This document shows positions 58,323-64,000 of a DNA stretch of 64,000 bases, piece after piece. Source of the stretch: Rhodoferax_B ferrireducens_A. GTDB taxonomy: Bacteria > Pseudomonadota > Gammaproteobacteria > Burkholderiales > Burkholderiaceae_C. The position numbers and the translations under genes were made by a program. Under the pieces are notes generated by a model, which was not told the DNA's origin, made no database searches, and was given only the letters and a program-made list of their open reading frames with translations. The stretch is from the NCBI RefSeq assembly GCF_031458075.1, contig NZ_JAVDXT010000005.1:248001-312000 (forward strand), written 5' to 3'. The first letter of the stretch is position 1. Every line of letters begins with the position of its first letter.

Positions 58323-59921
58323 TCAGCCGCGTGCCGCATCCTCGCGCAACATATCTGTGGCTTTTTCCGCCAACATGGTGACGGCGGCCGTCGTATTGCC
58401 GCTGACGATGCGCGGCATGATGGACGCGTCGACCACCCGCAGGCCGGCCACGCCATGCACCCGCAGCCGCGCGTCCACCACATCCAGCGGCCCCGGCCCC
58501 ATGCGGCAGCTGCCCACCGGGTGGTAGACGGTATCGGCATGCTCGCGGAGGTAGAACTCCAGCGCCAGATCGCCCTGGGCTGCGGCCGAAGCGGCCAGCT
58601 CGCGCCCGCCCAGCGCCGCCAGGGCCGGCTGGGCGCAGATGCGGCGCACCAGCTGGAAGCCGCGCAGCAGCCGCTCCATGTCGGCGCGCTCGCCCAGGAA
58701 GTTCGGGTCGATCAGCGGCGCGGCCAGCGGGTCCTTGCTGTCCAGGGTGACGCTGCCGCGGCTTTCCGGGCGCAGCACGCAGACGTGGACCGAATAGCCG
58801 TGGCCCCAGGGGGTCTTGCGGCCGTGGTCGACCAGCTTGGCCGGCACAAAGTGCAGCTGCAGGTCGGGCAGCGGCTCGCCGGGCTGGCTTTTGATGAAGC
58901 CGCCGGCCTCGGCCAGGTTGCTGGTCAGCATTCCGCGGCGGTGTTTACGCCAATCGACCACGCCCTGGGCGATATGCGCGAGCCCGGTGGGCGACAGCCC
59001 CCAGAGTTCCTTGGCGCGCGGCACGTGTACCGCATGCACCACGTCCACATGGTCGTGCAGGTGCAGGCCCACGCCCGGCAGGTGGTGCACGGTGGCGATG
59101 CCATTGGCCAGCAGCTGCGCGTGGTCGCCGATGCCGGACAGCATCAGCAGCTGCGGCGACTGCAGCGCGCCCGCGCTCAGCAGCACCTCGCCCTGGCAGC
59201 GCAGCTGCTTGAGCAGGCCGTCCTGTATGAATTCCACGCCCACAGCACGCCGGCCCTGGGTCAGGATGCGGCTGGTCTGGGCGCCGGTAAAGACCTGCAG
59301 GTTCGGCCGGTCCAAGTGCGGCGTGAGGTAGGCCTTGGCGGCGCTGCAGCGTTCGCCGTCCTTTTGCATCACCTGGTACAGGCCTACGCCCTCCTGCGTG
59401 GCGCCGTTGAAATCGCTATTCGCTGGAAAGCCGGCCTGCAGCGCCGCCTGCACAAAGGCCGGGCTGTAGCGGTTGGGGCTTTGCAGATCAGTGACCTGCA
59501 GCGGGCCGTCCGCGCCATGCCAGGCGTCGGCCCCGCGCGTGTTGTGCTCGGCCCGGCGGAAGTACGGCAACACATCGGCAAAAGCCCAGCCGGGGTTGCC
59601 CTCGGCGGCCCAGTGGTCGTAGTCGGCGGGCTGGCCGCGGGTGTAGATCATGGCGTTGACCGAGGTCGACCCGCCCAGCACCTTGCCGCGTGGCTGGAAG
59701 CCGCTGCGCCCGTTCAGCCCCGGCTGCGGCACGGTGCCGAAGCGCCAGTGCGTGCGGCCGTACTTGGCCAGCAGCGCAATGCCGGCTGGGCATTGCACCA
59801 GCGGGCTGTGGTCGCTGCCGCCGGCTTCCAGCAGGGCCACGTGGACCGCCGGGTCCTCGCTGAGCCGCCCGGCCAGTACGCAGCCGGCGGCCCCGGCGCC
59901 GATGATGATGTAGTCAAACAT
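58323..59921 (-). CDS. GMC family FAD-dependent alcohol/choline dehydrogenase-like oxidoreductase
   Basis: A 532-aa flavoenzyme. The FAD loop is FDYIIIGAGAAGCVLAGRLS; further GMC signatures are GKVLGGSTSVNAMIYTRGQP and LSAGALQSPQLLMLSGIG; the catalytic His lies in DTVYHPVGSCRMGP. It resembles BetA/AlkJ-type dehydrogenases of choline or aliphatic alcohols, but no betaine genes are present, so an alcohol substrate is more likely. It diverges from the 3-hydroxyacyl-CoA dehydrogenase gene across 77 bases. Confidence 0.92.
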   Translation of the reverse strand: MFDYIIIGAGAAGCVLAGRLSEDPAVHVALLEAGGSDHSPLVQCPAGIALLAKYGRTHWRFGTVPQPGLNGRSGFQPRGKVLGGSTSVNAMIYTRGQPADYDHWAAEGNPGWAFADVLPYFRRAEHNTRGADAWHGADGPLQVTDLQSPNRYSPAFVQAALQAGFPANSDFNGATQEGVGLYQVMQKDGERCSAAKAYLTPHLDRPNLQVFTGAQTSRILTQGRRAVGVEFIQDGLLKQLRCQGEVLLSAGALQSPQLLMLSGIGDHAQLLANGIATVHHLPGVGLHLHDHVDVVHAVHVPRAKELWGLSPTGLAHIAQGVVDWRKHRRGMLTSNLAEAGGFIKSQPGEPLPDLQLHFVPAKLVDHGRKTPWGHGYSVHVCVLRPESRGSVTLDSKDPLAAPLIDPNFLGERADMERLLRGFQLVRRICAQPALAALGGRELAASAAAQGDLALEFYLREHADTVYHPVGSCRMGPGPLDVVDARLRVHGVAGLRVVDASIMPRIVSGNTTAAVTMLAEKATDMLREDAARG

Positions 59922-59998
59922 GGTGTGAATCTGGTCGGCGGATAAGCCGCTTTATGATGAATGTTGCATTGCAATCCATTTTTTACCCGGAGTCCGCT

Positions 59999-60856
59999 AT
60001 GAGCATTTTGACAATCAACACCGTCGGCATTGTCGGCGCTGGCATCATGGGCAACGGCATCGCGCAAACCTGTGCGGCGGCCGGCCTGCATGTGGTGATG
60101 GTGGACATCTCGGACGAGGCCGTGGCCAAGGGCCTGGCGACCATCGCCGGCAGCCTGGACCGGATGATCAAGAAGGACAAGATCACCGCCGCCGACAAGT
60201 CCGCCATCCTGGCACGCATCCGCGGCTCTACCCAGTACGAGGACTTCAAGGCCGTGCAGCTGGTGATCGAAGCCGCCACCGAGAACTATGCGCTGAAGGT
60301 GAAGATCGTGCAGCAGCTCGACGCCCTGCTGGCGCCCGAGGTGCTGATCGCCTCCAACACCTCGTCGATCTCCATCACCAAGCTGGCCGCCGTGACCCAG
60401 CGCCCGGACCGCTGTATCGGCATGCATTTCTTCAACCCGGTGCCGCTGATGGCGCTGGTGGAAATCATCCGCGGCCTGCAGACCAGCGACGCCACCCACG
60501 AGGCAGTGCACGCCATGGCCATTGCCCTGGGCAAGACGCCGATCACGGTGAAGAACGGCCCGGGCTTTGTGGTCAACCGCATCCTAATGCCCATGGTCAA
60601 CGAGGCGCTGTTCGTGCTGGCCGAGGGCGTGGCCACGCCCGAAGACATCGACGCCGGCATGACCCTGGGCTGCAACCAGCCGCTGGGTCCGCTGGCGCTG
60701 GCCGACATGATCGGCCTGGACGTCTGCCTGGCGGTGATGGAGGTGTTTTTGAACGAGTTTGGCGACAGCAAGTACCGCCCCTGCCCGCTGCTGAAAGAGC
60801 TGGTGGCCGCCGGCCGGCTCGGCCGCAAGACCGGCCAGGGCGTTTACACATACTAG
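59999..60856 (+). CDS. 3-hydroxybutyryl-CoA dehydrogenase
   Basis: A 285-aa NAD enzyme oxidising or reducing short 3-hydroxyacyl-CoA. The NAD loop is VGIVGAGIMGNGIAQTCAAA, the catalytic His is in GMHFFNPVPLMALVEII, and the C-terminal domain contains FVVNRILMPMVNEALFVLAE and LGCNQPLGPLALADMIGLDV. It belongs to the Hbd/PaaH type and could serve butyrate, polyhydroxybutyrate or phenylacetate metabolism. No partner beta-oxidation genes are adjacent. The ATG at 59999 gives MSILTINTVG. Confidence 0.94.
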   Translation: MSILTINTVGIVGAGIMGNGIAQTCAAAGLHVVMVDISDEAVAKGLATIAGSLDRMIKKDKITAADKSAILARIRGSTQYEDFKAVQLVIEAATENYALKVKIVQQLDALLAPEVLIASNTSSISITKLAAVTQRPDRCIGMHFFNPVPLMALVEIIRGLQTSDATHEAVHAMAIALGKTPITVKNGPGFVVNRILMPMVNEALFVLAEGVATPEDIDAGMTLGCNQPLGPLALADMIGLDVCLAVMEVFLNEFGDSKYRPCPLLKELVAAGRLGRKTGQGVYTY

Positions 60857-60899
60857 TCTGGGGTAACGCATTTCGGTACGTTTCTATTTAACTTGCACA

Positions 60900-60910
60900 C
60901 AATTTAATTG
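60900..60910. promoter_or_regulatory. Candidate OhrR operator
   Basis: CAATTTAATTG is a near-perfect dyad within GCACACAATTTAATTGCGCG, 19 bases before the ohrR start. It closely resembles the AT-rich TACAATT-AATTGTA palindromes bound by OhrR/MarR repressors in other bacteria. Its place between promoter and start predicts self-repression of ohrR-ohr, relieved by organic peroxide. Confidence 0.7.
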
Positions 60911-60928
60911 CGCGATATAATTCATCCC

Positions 60929-61387
60929 ATGGCCAAGTCCACCCTCACCCCAGAACAAGCCCAGCTGCTCGACAACCAGCTGTGCTTTGCGCTGTATTCC
61001 ACCTCGCTGGCCATGACCAAGCTGTACAAGCCGCTGCTGGAAGAGCTGGGCCTGACCTACCCGCAGTACCTGGTGATGCTGGTGCTGTGGGAGCACGACG
61101 GCCTGATGGTGTCGGCGCTGGGCGAACGCCTGTTCCTGGATTCCGGCACCTTGACACCGCTGCTCAAGCGCATGGAAGCCGCAGGCTGGCTGAGCCGCCA
61201 GCGCGATGCCCAGGACGAGCGCCGCGTCACCATCCGCCTGACATCTGCCGGGCGTAAGCTGCAGGCCCAGGCCACCCAGATTCCGGGCTGCATCCTCGAT
61301 GCATCCCAATGCGCCCTGCCCGAATTGATTTCACTCACGCAGCAAGTACAGGCCCTGCGCGAGCGACTGACGAGTCCCCGAGCCTGA
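60929..61387 (+). CDS. ohrR: OhrR organic-hydroperoxide-sensing MarR family repressor
   Basis: A 152-aa MarR-type winged-helix protein starting MAKSTLTPEQAQLL. The reactive Cys of OhrR proteins is C22 in LLDNQLCFALYSTSLAMTKL, with Tyr residues near it. The DNA-binding part is YPQYLVMLVLWEHDGLMVSA, LGERLFLDSGTLTPLLKRME and DERRVTIRLTSAGR. A second Cys pair near the C-terminus (IPGCILDASQCALP) suggests the two-Cys type. It precedes ohr by 31 bases in one operon. Confidence 0.95.
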   Translation: MAKSTLTPEQAQLLDNQLCFALYSTSLAMTKLYKPLLEELGLTYPQYLVMLVLWEHDGLMVSALGERLFLDSGTLTPLLKRMEAAGWLSRQRDAQDERRVTIRLTSAGRKLQAQATQIPGCILDASQCALPELISLTQQVQALRERLTSPRA

Positions 61388-61418
61388 CACCCTTTTTTGT
61401 AAACCCCAAGGAACCACC

Positions 61419-61847
61419 ATGCCTACCAAACTCGACAAAGTGCTCTACACCGCCCACGCCCACACCACCGGCGGCCGCGAAGGCCAATCCGCCAGCGACG
61501 ACGGCAAGCTCAGCGTCACCCTGGCACCTCCCAAGGAACTGGGCGGCAACGGCAACGGCACCAACCCCGAGCAATTGTTCGCTGCTGGTTATTCCGCCTG
61601 CTTCATGGGCGCCATGAAACACGTGGCCGGCCTGAAGAAGATCACCGTGCCCGCCGATGCATCCATCGACGCCAGCGTAGACATCGGCCCGATCCCCGCC
61701 GGTTTCGGTATCGCCGCCCAGCTGAAGATCAGCCTGCCCGGCCTGGACCGCGCTGTGGCCCAGGATCTGGTGGACGCCGCCCACGGCGTGTGCCCCTACT
61801 CCAACGCCACCCGCGGCAACATCGAAGTCACGCTGACCCTGGTCTGA
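61419..61847 (+). CDS. ohr: Organic hydroperoxide resistance protein Ohr
   Basis: A 142-aa thiol peroxidase of the OsmC/Ohr family that reduces organic hydroperoxides. The peroxidatic Cys is in GYSACFMGAMKHVA and the resolving Cys in HGVCPYSNATRGN. It opens KLDKVLYTAHAHTTGGREG. An AAGGAA site precedes the ATG. It is regulated with ohrR, and its stop is followed eight bases later by a structured 3' element. Confidence 0.97.
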   Translation: MPTKLDKVLYTAHAHTTGGREGQSASDDGKLSVTLAPPKELGGNGNGTNPEQLFAAGYSACFMGAMKHVAGLKKITVPADASIDASVDIGPIPAGFGIAAQLKISLPGLDRAVAQDLVDAAHGVCPYSNATRGNIEVTLTLV

Positions 61848-61855
61848 CCTGGGCT

Positions 61856-61952
61856 CACCCCCAGGCTTGCCCACTGCGTGTGGCAGCGCCAACCCCCTTG
61901 CAGGGGGCGAACCCGACGGCCCGGCAAAGCCGGTTCCGTGGGTTCCTGCGAA
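61856..61952 (+). repeat. Structured 3'-UTR repeat, copy D (after ohr)
   Basis: Begins CACCCCCAGGCT eight bases after the ohr stop. Core CCCCC-TTGCA-GGGGG at 61893-61907. The long stem pairs 61909-61914 (GAACCC) with 61940-61945 (GGGTTC); middle ACGG (61916-61919) pairs with CCGT; inner CCGGC with GCCGG around AAA. Relative to copies A and C, several pairs change on both sides. The most diverged copy, with extra bases in the first hairpin. Confidence 0.86.
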
Positions 61953-61996
61953 GGGACTGGCTGCGCTCGCCTAAAACCAGTGCTGTTACCGTTTGA

Positions 61997-62028
61997 AAGG
62001 CCCGCGCCATAACCATGGCGCGGGCCTT
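61997..62028. terminator. Strong hairpin between ohr and srkA
   Basis: AAGGCCCGCGCCAT (61997-62010) pairs perfectly with ATGGCGCGGGCCTT (62015-62028) around AACC, a 14-bp stem. The following bases (GTGCTTT) are only weakly T-rich. It probably ends the ohrR-ohr transcript before srkA. Confidence 0.7.
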
Positions 62029-62055
62029 GTGCTTTGGAGCGGTGACAATCAAAGC

Positions 62056-63093
62056 ATGTCCACCCCTACTGTTTCCTCCAACGCTGCCCATCCCTACGAG
62101 ACGCTCACACCCGACGTGGTGATGGACGCACTGGCCAGCGTCGACCTGTTTGGCGACGGCCGGCTGATGGCGCTGAGCTCGTACGAGAACCGGGTCTACC
62201 AGGTGCACCTGGAAGACGGCAGCGCCGTGGTGGCCAAGTTCTACCGGCCCGGCCGCTGGAGCGAGGCGCAGATTCTGGAAGAGCACAGCTTTGCCGCCGA
62301 GCTGATGGCCGCCGAGATCCCCGCCGTCGGCCCGCTGGTGCTGGACGGCCGCACCCTGCACCCGTTTGCCGGCTTCCAGTTCAGCGTCAGCCCGCGCCGC
62401 GGCGGCCGCCCGCCCGAGCTGGACGACTTCGAGGTGCTCGAATGGATAGGCCGCTTCCTGGCGCGCATCCACACCGTGGGCGCCAAAAAGGCCTTTGTGC
62501 ACCGCCCGGCGCTGGACCTGGAAAGCTTCGGCATCCATTCGCGTGACTGGCTGCTGAAGCACGAAATGGTGCCGCTGGACGTGCAGGGCGCCTGGACCAA
62601 GGCCTGCGGCGATGCTCTTGATTTAATAGCTGCCAGCGCACTTCCCAGCAGCGCTGCAAGCCTAAAAGACTCTCAAACCAAAACCCTCAGGCTGCACGGC
62701 GACTGCCACCCCGGCAACATCCTCTGGACGCCCACCGACGGCCCGAACGGCGGCCCGCACTTCGTCGACCTGGACGATGCCCGCACCGGCCCGGCGGTGC
62801 AAGACCTGTGGATGCTGCTCAGCGGCGACCGGGCCCAGCGCACCGGCCAGCTCAGCGGCCTGGTCGACGGCTACGAGCAGTTCCGCAGCTTCGACCGCCG
62901 CGAGCTGGCGCTGATCGAGCCGCTGCGCACCCTGCGCCTGGTCCACTACAGCGCCTGGCTCGCCCGGCGCTGGAGCGACCCGACCTTCCCCATCAACTTC
63001 CCCTGGTTCGGCAGCAGCGACTACTGGGTCGGCCAGGTGAACATGCTCACCGAGCAGATCGAAGCCATGCAGGAAGAGCCGCTCTACGTATGA
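62056..63093 (+). CDS. srkA: Stress response kinase A (SrkA/YihE)
   Basis: A 345-aa kinase of the aminoglycoside-phosphotransferase fold; E. coli SrkA (328 aa) protects cells from stress-induced death. VVAKFYRPGRWS carries the ATP-binding Lys, the catalytic loop is LHGDCHPGNILW, and the metal Asp is in HFVDLDDARTGP. Residues about 191-205 (DLIAASALPSSAASL), just before the catalytic loop, come from an in-frame ATAGC repeat and are not typical of the family. The stop overlaps the ATG of a 50-aa frame by four bases. Confidence 0.94.
   Translation: MSTPTVSSNAAHPYETLTPDVVMDALASVDLFGDGRLMALSSYENRVYQVHLEDGSAVVAKFYRPGRWSEAQILEEHSFAAELMAAEIPAVGPLVLDGRTLHPFAGFQFSVSPRRGGRPPELDDFEVLEWIGRFLARIHTVGAKKAFVHRPALDLESFGIHSRDWLLKHEMVPLDVQGAWTKACGDALDLIAASALPSSAASLKDSQTKTLRLHGDCHPGNILWTPTDGPNGGPHFVDLDDARTGPAVQDLWMLLSGDRAQRTGQLSGLVDGYEQFRSFDRRELALIEPLRTLRLVHYSAWLARRWSDPTFPINFPWFGSSDYWVGQVNMLTEQIEAMQEEPLYV
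62617..62670. repeat. ATAGC-type repeat inside srkA
   Basis: CTTGATTTAATAGCTGCCAG, CGCACTTCCCAGCAGCGCTG and CAAGCCTAAAAG form a canonical repeat copy in the coding strand orientation. The frame remains open, encoding LDLIAASALPSSAASLKD immediately upstream of the kinase catalytic loop. Confidence 0.85.
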
Positions 63094-63242
63094 ATGCAGT
63101 GCCGACCCGCACCGGCATCGCCTGGCCGCCGACCTGGAGCGAGGCCTTGCTGCTGGGCGAATACCTGTCCTACCGCGTCGGCGCCTACCTGCTGCTCAAC
63201 GTCGTGGAAGACCCGGCCTGGCTGGCCTGGGCGTTCTGCTGA
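63090..63242 (+). CDS. 50-aa protein translationally coupled to srkA
   Basis: A 50-codon frame whose ATG overlaps the srkA stop (ATGA at 63090-63093). It opens MNAVPTRTGIAWPPTWSEAL and closes YLLLNVVEDPAWLAWAFC, with a hydrophobic, Trp-rich second half that could touch a membrane or the kinase. I do not recognise it. The overlap geometry and lack of stop codons argue for translation; its short length leaves room for doubt. Confidence 0.5.
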   Translation: MNAVPTRTGIAWPPTWSEALLLGEYLSYRVGAYLLLNVVEDPAWLAWAFC

Positions 63243-63335
63243 AGCCCTATTCACATCCTCTGATGAGGGGATGCGCGGGCCGGGAAGTATGTGTACAACC
63301 GGGCCTTCCTGAAACACCCACCGCAAGGAGTCCGC

Positions 63336-64000
63336 ATGCCCTACCAACGTTCTTCGGCCCCAGACTGGCTGGCGCTAGAGCAGCACCGGGTGGCGGCACG
63401 GCGCAGCGCACTGGGCAGCGGGCTGACGAAAACCGTGGACGGCCAGGCGCAGCCGCTGCTCACCGGCCTGGCGCTGTCGGGCGGTGGCATACGCAGCGCC
63501 ACACTGTCGCTGGGTACGCTGCAAGCGCTGGCCCGCGGCCATGCGCTGGACCAGTTCGACTACCTCTCCACCGTATCCGGCGGCGGTTATACCGGCAGCT
63601 TTCTGTGCAGCCTGTTCATCCCGGAAAAAGTCCGCCAGGGCAACGCCGCCGCGCCGTCTGACGCCGAGCTGCAGCAGGCCGCGCGCACGGCCCAGGAGAA
63701 GCTGCAGGCCACCGAGCAGCGCAGCAACGCCCACGCCTCGCCGGCCAGCAAGCCGATCAGCTGGCTGCGCAACAGCGGCCGCTACCTGGCGCCCAACGGC
63801 GGCGGTGATGTGTGGTTTGGTTTCACCACCTGGCTGCGCAATCTGCTGGCAGTGCACTATGTGCTGGGCGTCACCCTGGTCTGCGCGCTGGCCTTGCTGG
63901 GGCTGCTGAACCAGGGCATGAAGGCTTATCTGCCATTCGCGGTACCGGCCTCCTTGTCTGCGGGTGCGCTCTATGGTCTGCTGGCGCAAGGGATTGCGGC
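63336..64000 (+). CDS. Patatin-like phospholipase with membrane helices (3' end outside window)
   Basis: The first 221 codons of a larger gene, open to the window edge. The ATG at 63336 follows AAGGAG. The patatin oxyanion loop is LALSGGGIRSATLSLG (GGGIRS at 49-54) and the nucleophile elbow YLSTVSGGGYTGS, with Ser81. A charged linker (about 95-150) and two hydrophobic segments (about 174-192 and 200-218) follow, so the lipase core is interrupted or anchored by membrane helices. The catalytic Asp (DG[GA]) would lie beyond the window. Expected activity: lipid acyl hydrolysis. Confidence 0.88.
   Translation, partial: MPYQRSSAPDWLALEQHRVAARRSALGSGLTKTVDGQAQPLLTGLALSGGGIRSATLSLGTLQALARGHALDQFDYLSTVSGGGYTGSFLCSLFIPEKVRQGNAAAPSDAELQQAARTAQEKLQATEQRSNAHASPASKPISWLRNSGRYLAPNGGGDVWFGFTTWLRNLLAVHYVLGVTLVCALALLGLLNQGMKAYLPFAVPASLSAGALYGLLAQGIA

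Noticed and set aside
63256..63275. CTGATGAG in a small hairpin, resembling a hammerhead ribozyme core
   Set aside because: The required CGAAA segment and the third helix with a cleavage triplet are absent; the 8-bp stem is probably a chance or minor mRNA structure.

Overview
The window looks like chromosomal DNA of a GC-rich betaproteobacterium of the order Burkholderiales, most probably family Comamonadaceae. The signs are the pilT / cyclic-nucleotide-binding / pilU triad, the atpIBEFHAGDC operon, the ohrR-ohr pair, a Burkholderiales-type porin, and many copies of a short ATAGCTGC..GCGC palindromic repeat that I associate with Comamonadaceae. Genus cannot be fixed by eye. Coding density is very high: no stretch over 300 bases lacks a gene. 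I see no insertion sequence, prophage, CRISPR array, rRNA or plasmid feature, and one tRNA.

Layout. 1-6115 (minus): a carbohydrate-type ABC importer (binding protein, two permeases, MalK-like ATPase) in one operon with a 2-hydroxyacid dehydrogenase, a 2-keto-4-pentenoate-hydratase-family enzyme and the first codons of a likely short-chain dehydrogenase; a divergent GntR/FCD regulator follows. 7267-9068: two membrane-anchored J-domain-like proteins, the first without HPD. 9136-17283: an arginine-to-glutamate module (ornithine cyclodeaminase, arginase, MarC-like membrane protein, PutA), a porin and two Lrp/AsnC regulators, which run through a 31-codon reading frame into a CHASE8-type diguanylate cyclase. 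18633-22234: yggS and the twitching-motility ATPases. 22370-33080: a beta-hydroxyacid dehydrogenase, dolP-diaA-yraN with divergent rsmI, a Gcr-like membrane protein, tRNA-Arg(CCG), a cytochrome c, a YheT-like hydrolase and a lemA-TPM-TPM operon. 33147-40423 (minus): the complete F1Fo ATP synthase operon. 40613-45014: MBL-fold lipoprotein, D-amino-acid aminotransferase, ybeD, lipB and glutathione-independent formaldehyde dehydrogenase. 45207-56785: proC, an FKBP, glutathione reductase, AMP nucleosidase, a second diguanylate cyclase, nudK, a DeoR regulator, a chalcone-isomerase-like protein, an MscS channel, purT and an orphan amino-acid-type binding protein. 56893-64000: MATE exporter, GMC oxidoreductase, 3-hydroxyacyl-CoA dehydrogenase, ohrR-ohr, the SrkA kinase, a 50-aa coupled protein and the start of a patatin-like membrane phospholipase.

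Most notable observations: (1) four copies of a roughly 95-base element, each starting 2-8 bases after a stop codon in the sense orientation, whose main hairpin is conserved through several compensatory base changes, a strong sign of a structured 3'-UTR RNA; (2) the ATAGCTGC..GCGC repeat, which also lies in frame inside putA (three copies) and srkA; (3) the pseudo-J/J-domain membrane pair; (4) a chain of four stop-start-overlapping cistrons linking two Lrp regulators to a diguanylate cyclase through a 31-aa frame; (5) the uncharacterised sugar or sugar-acid uptake and catabolism operon at the left edge.
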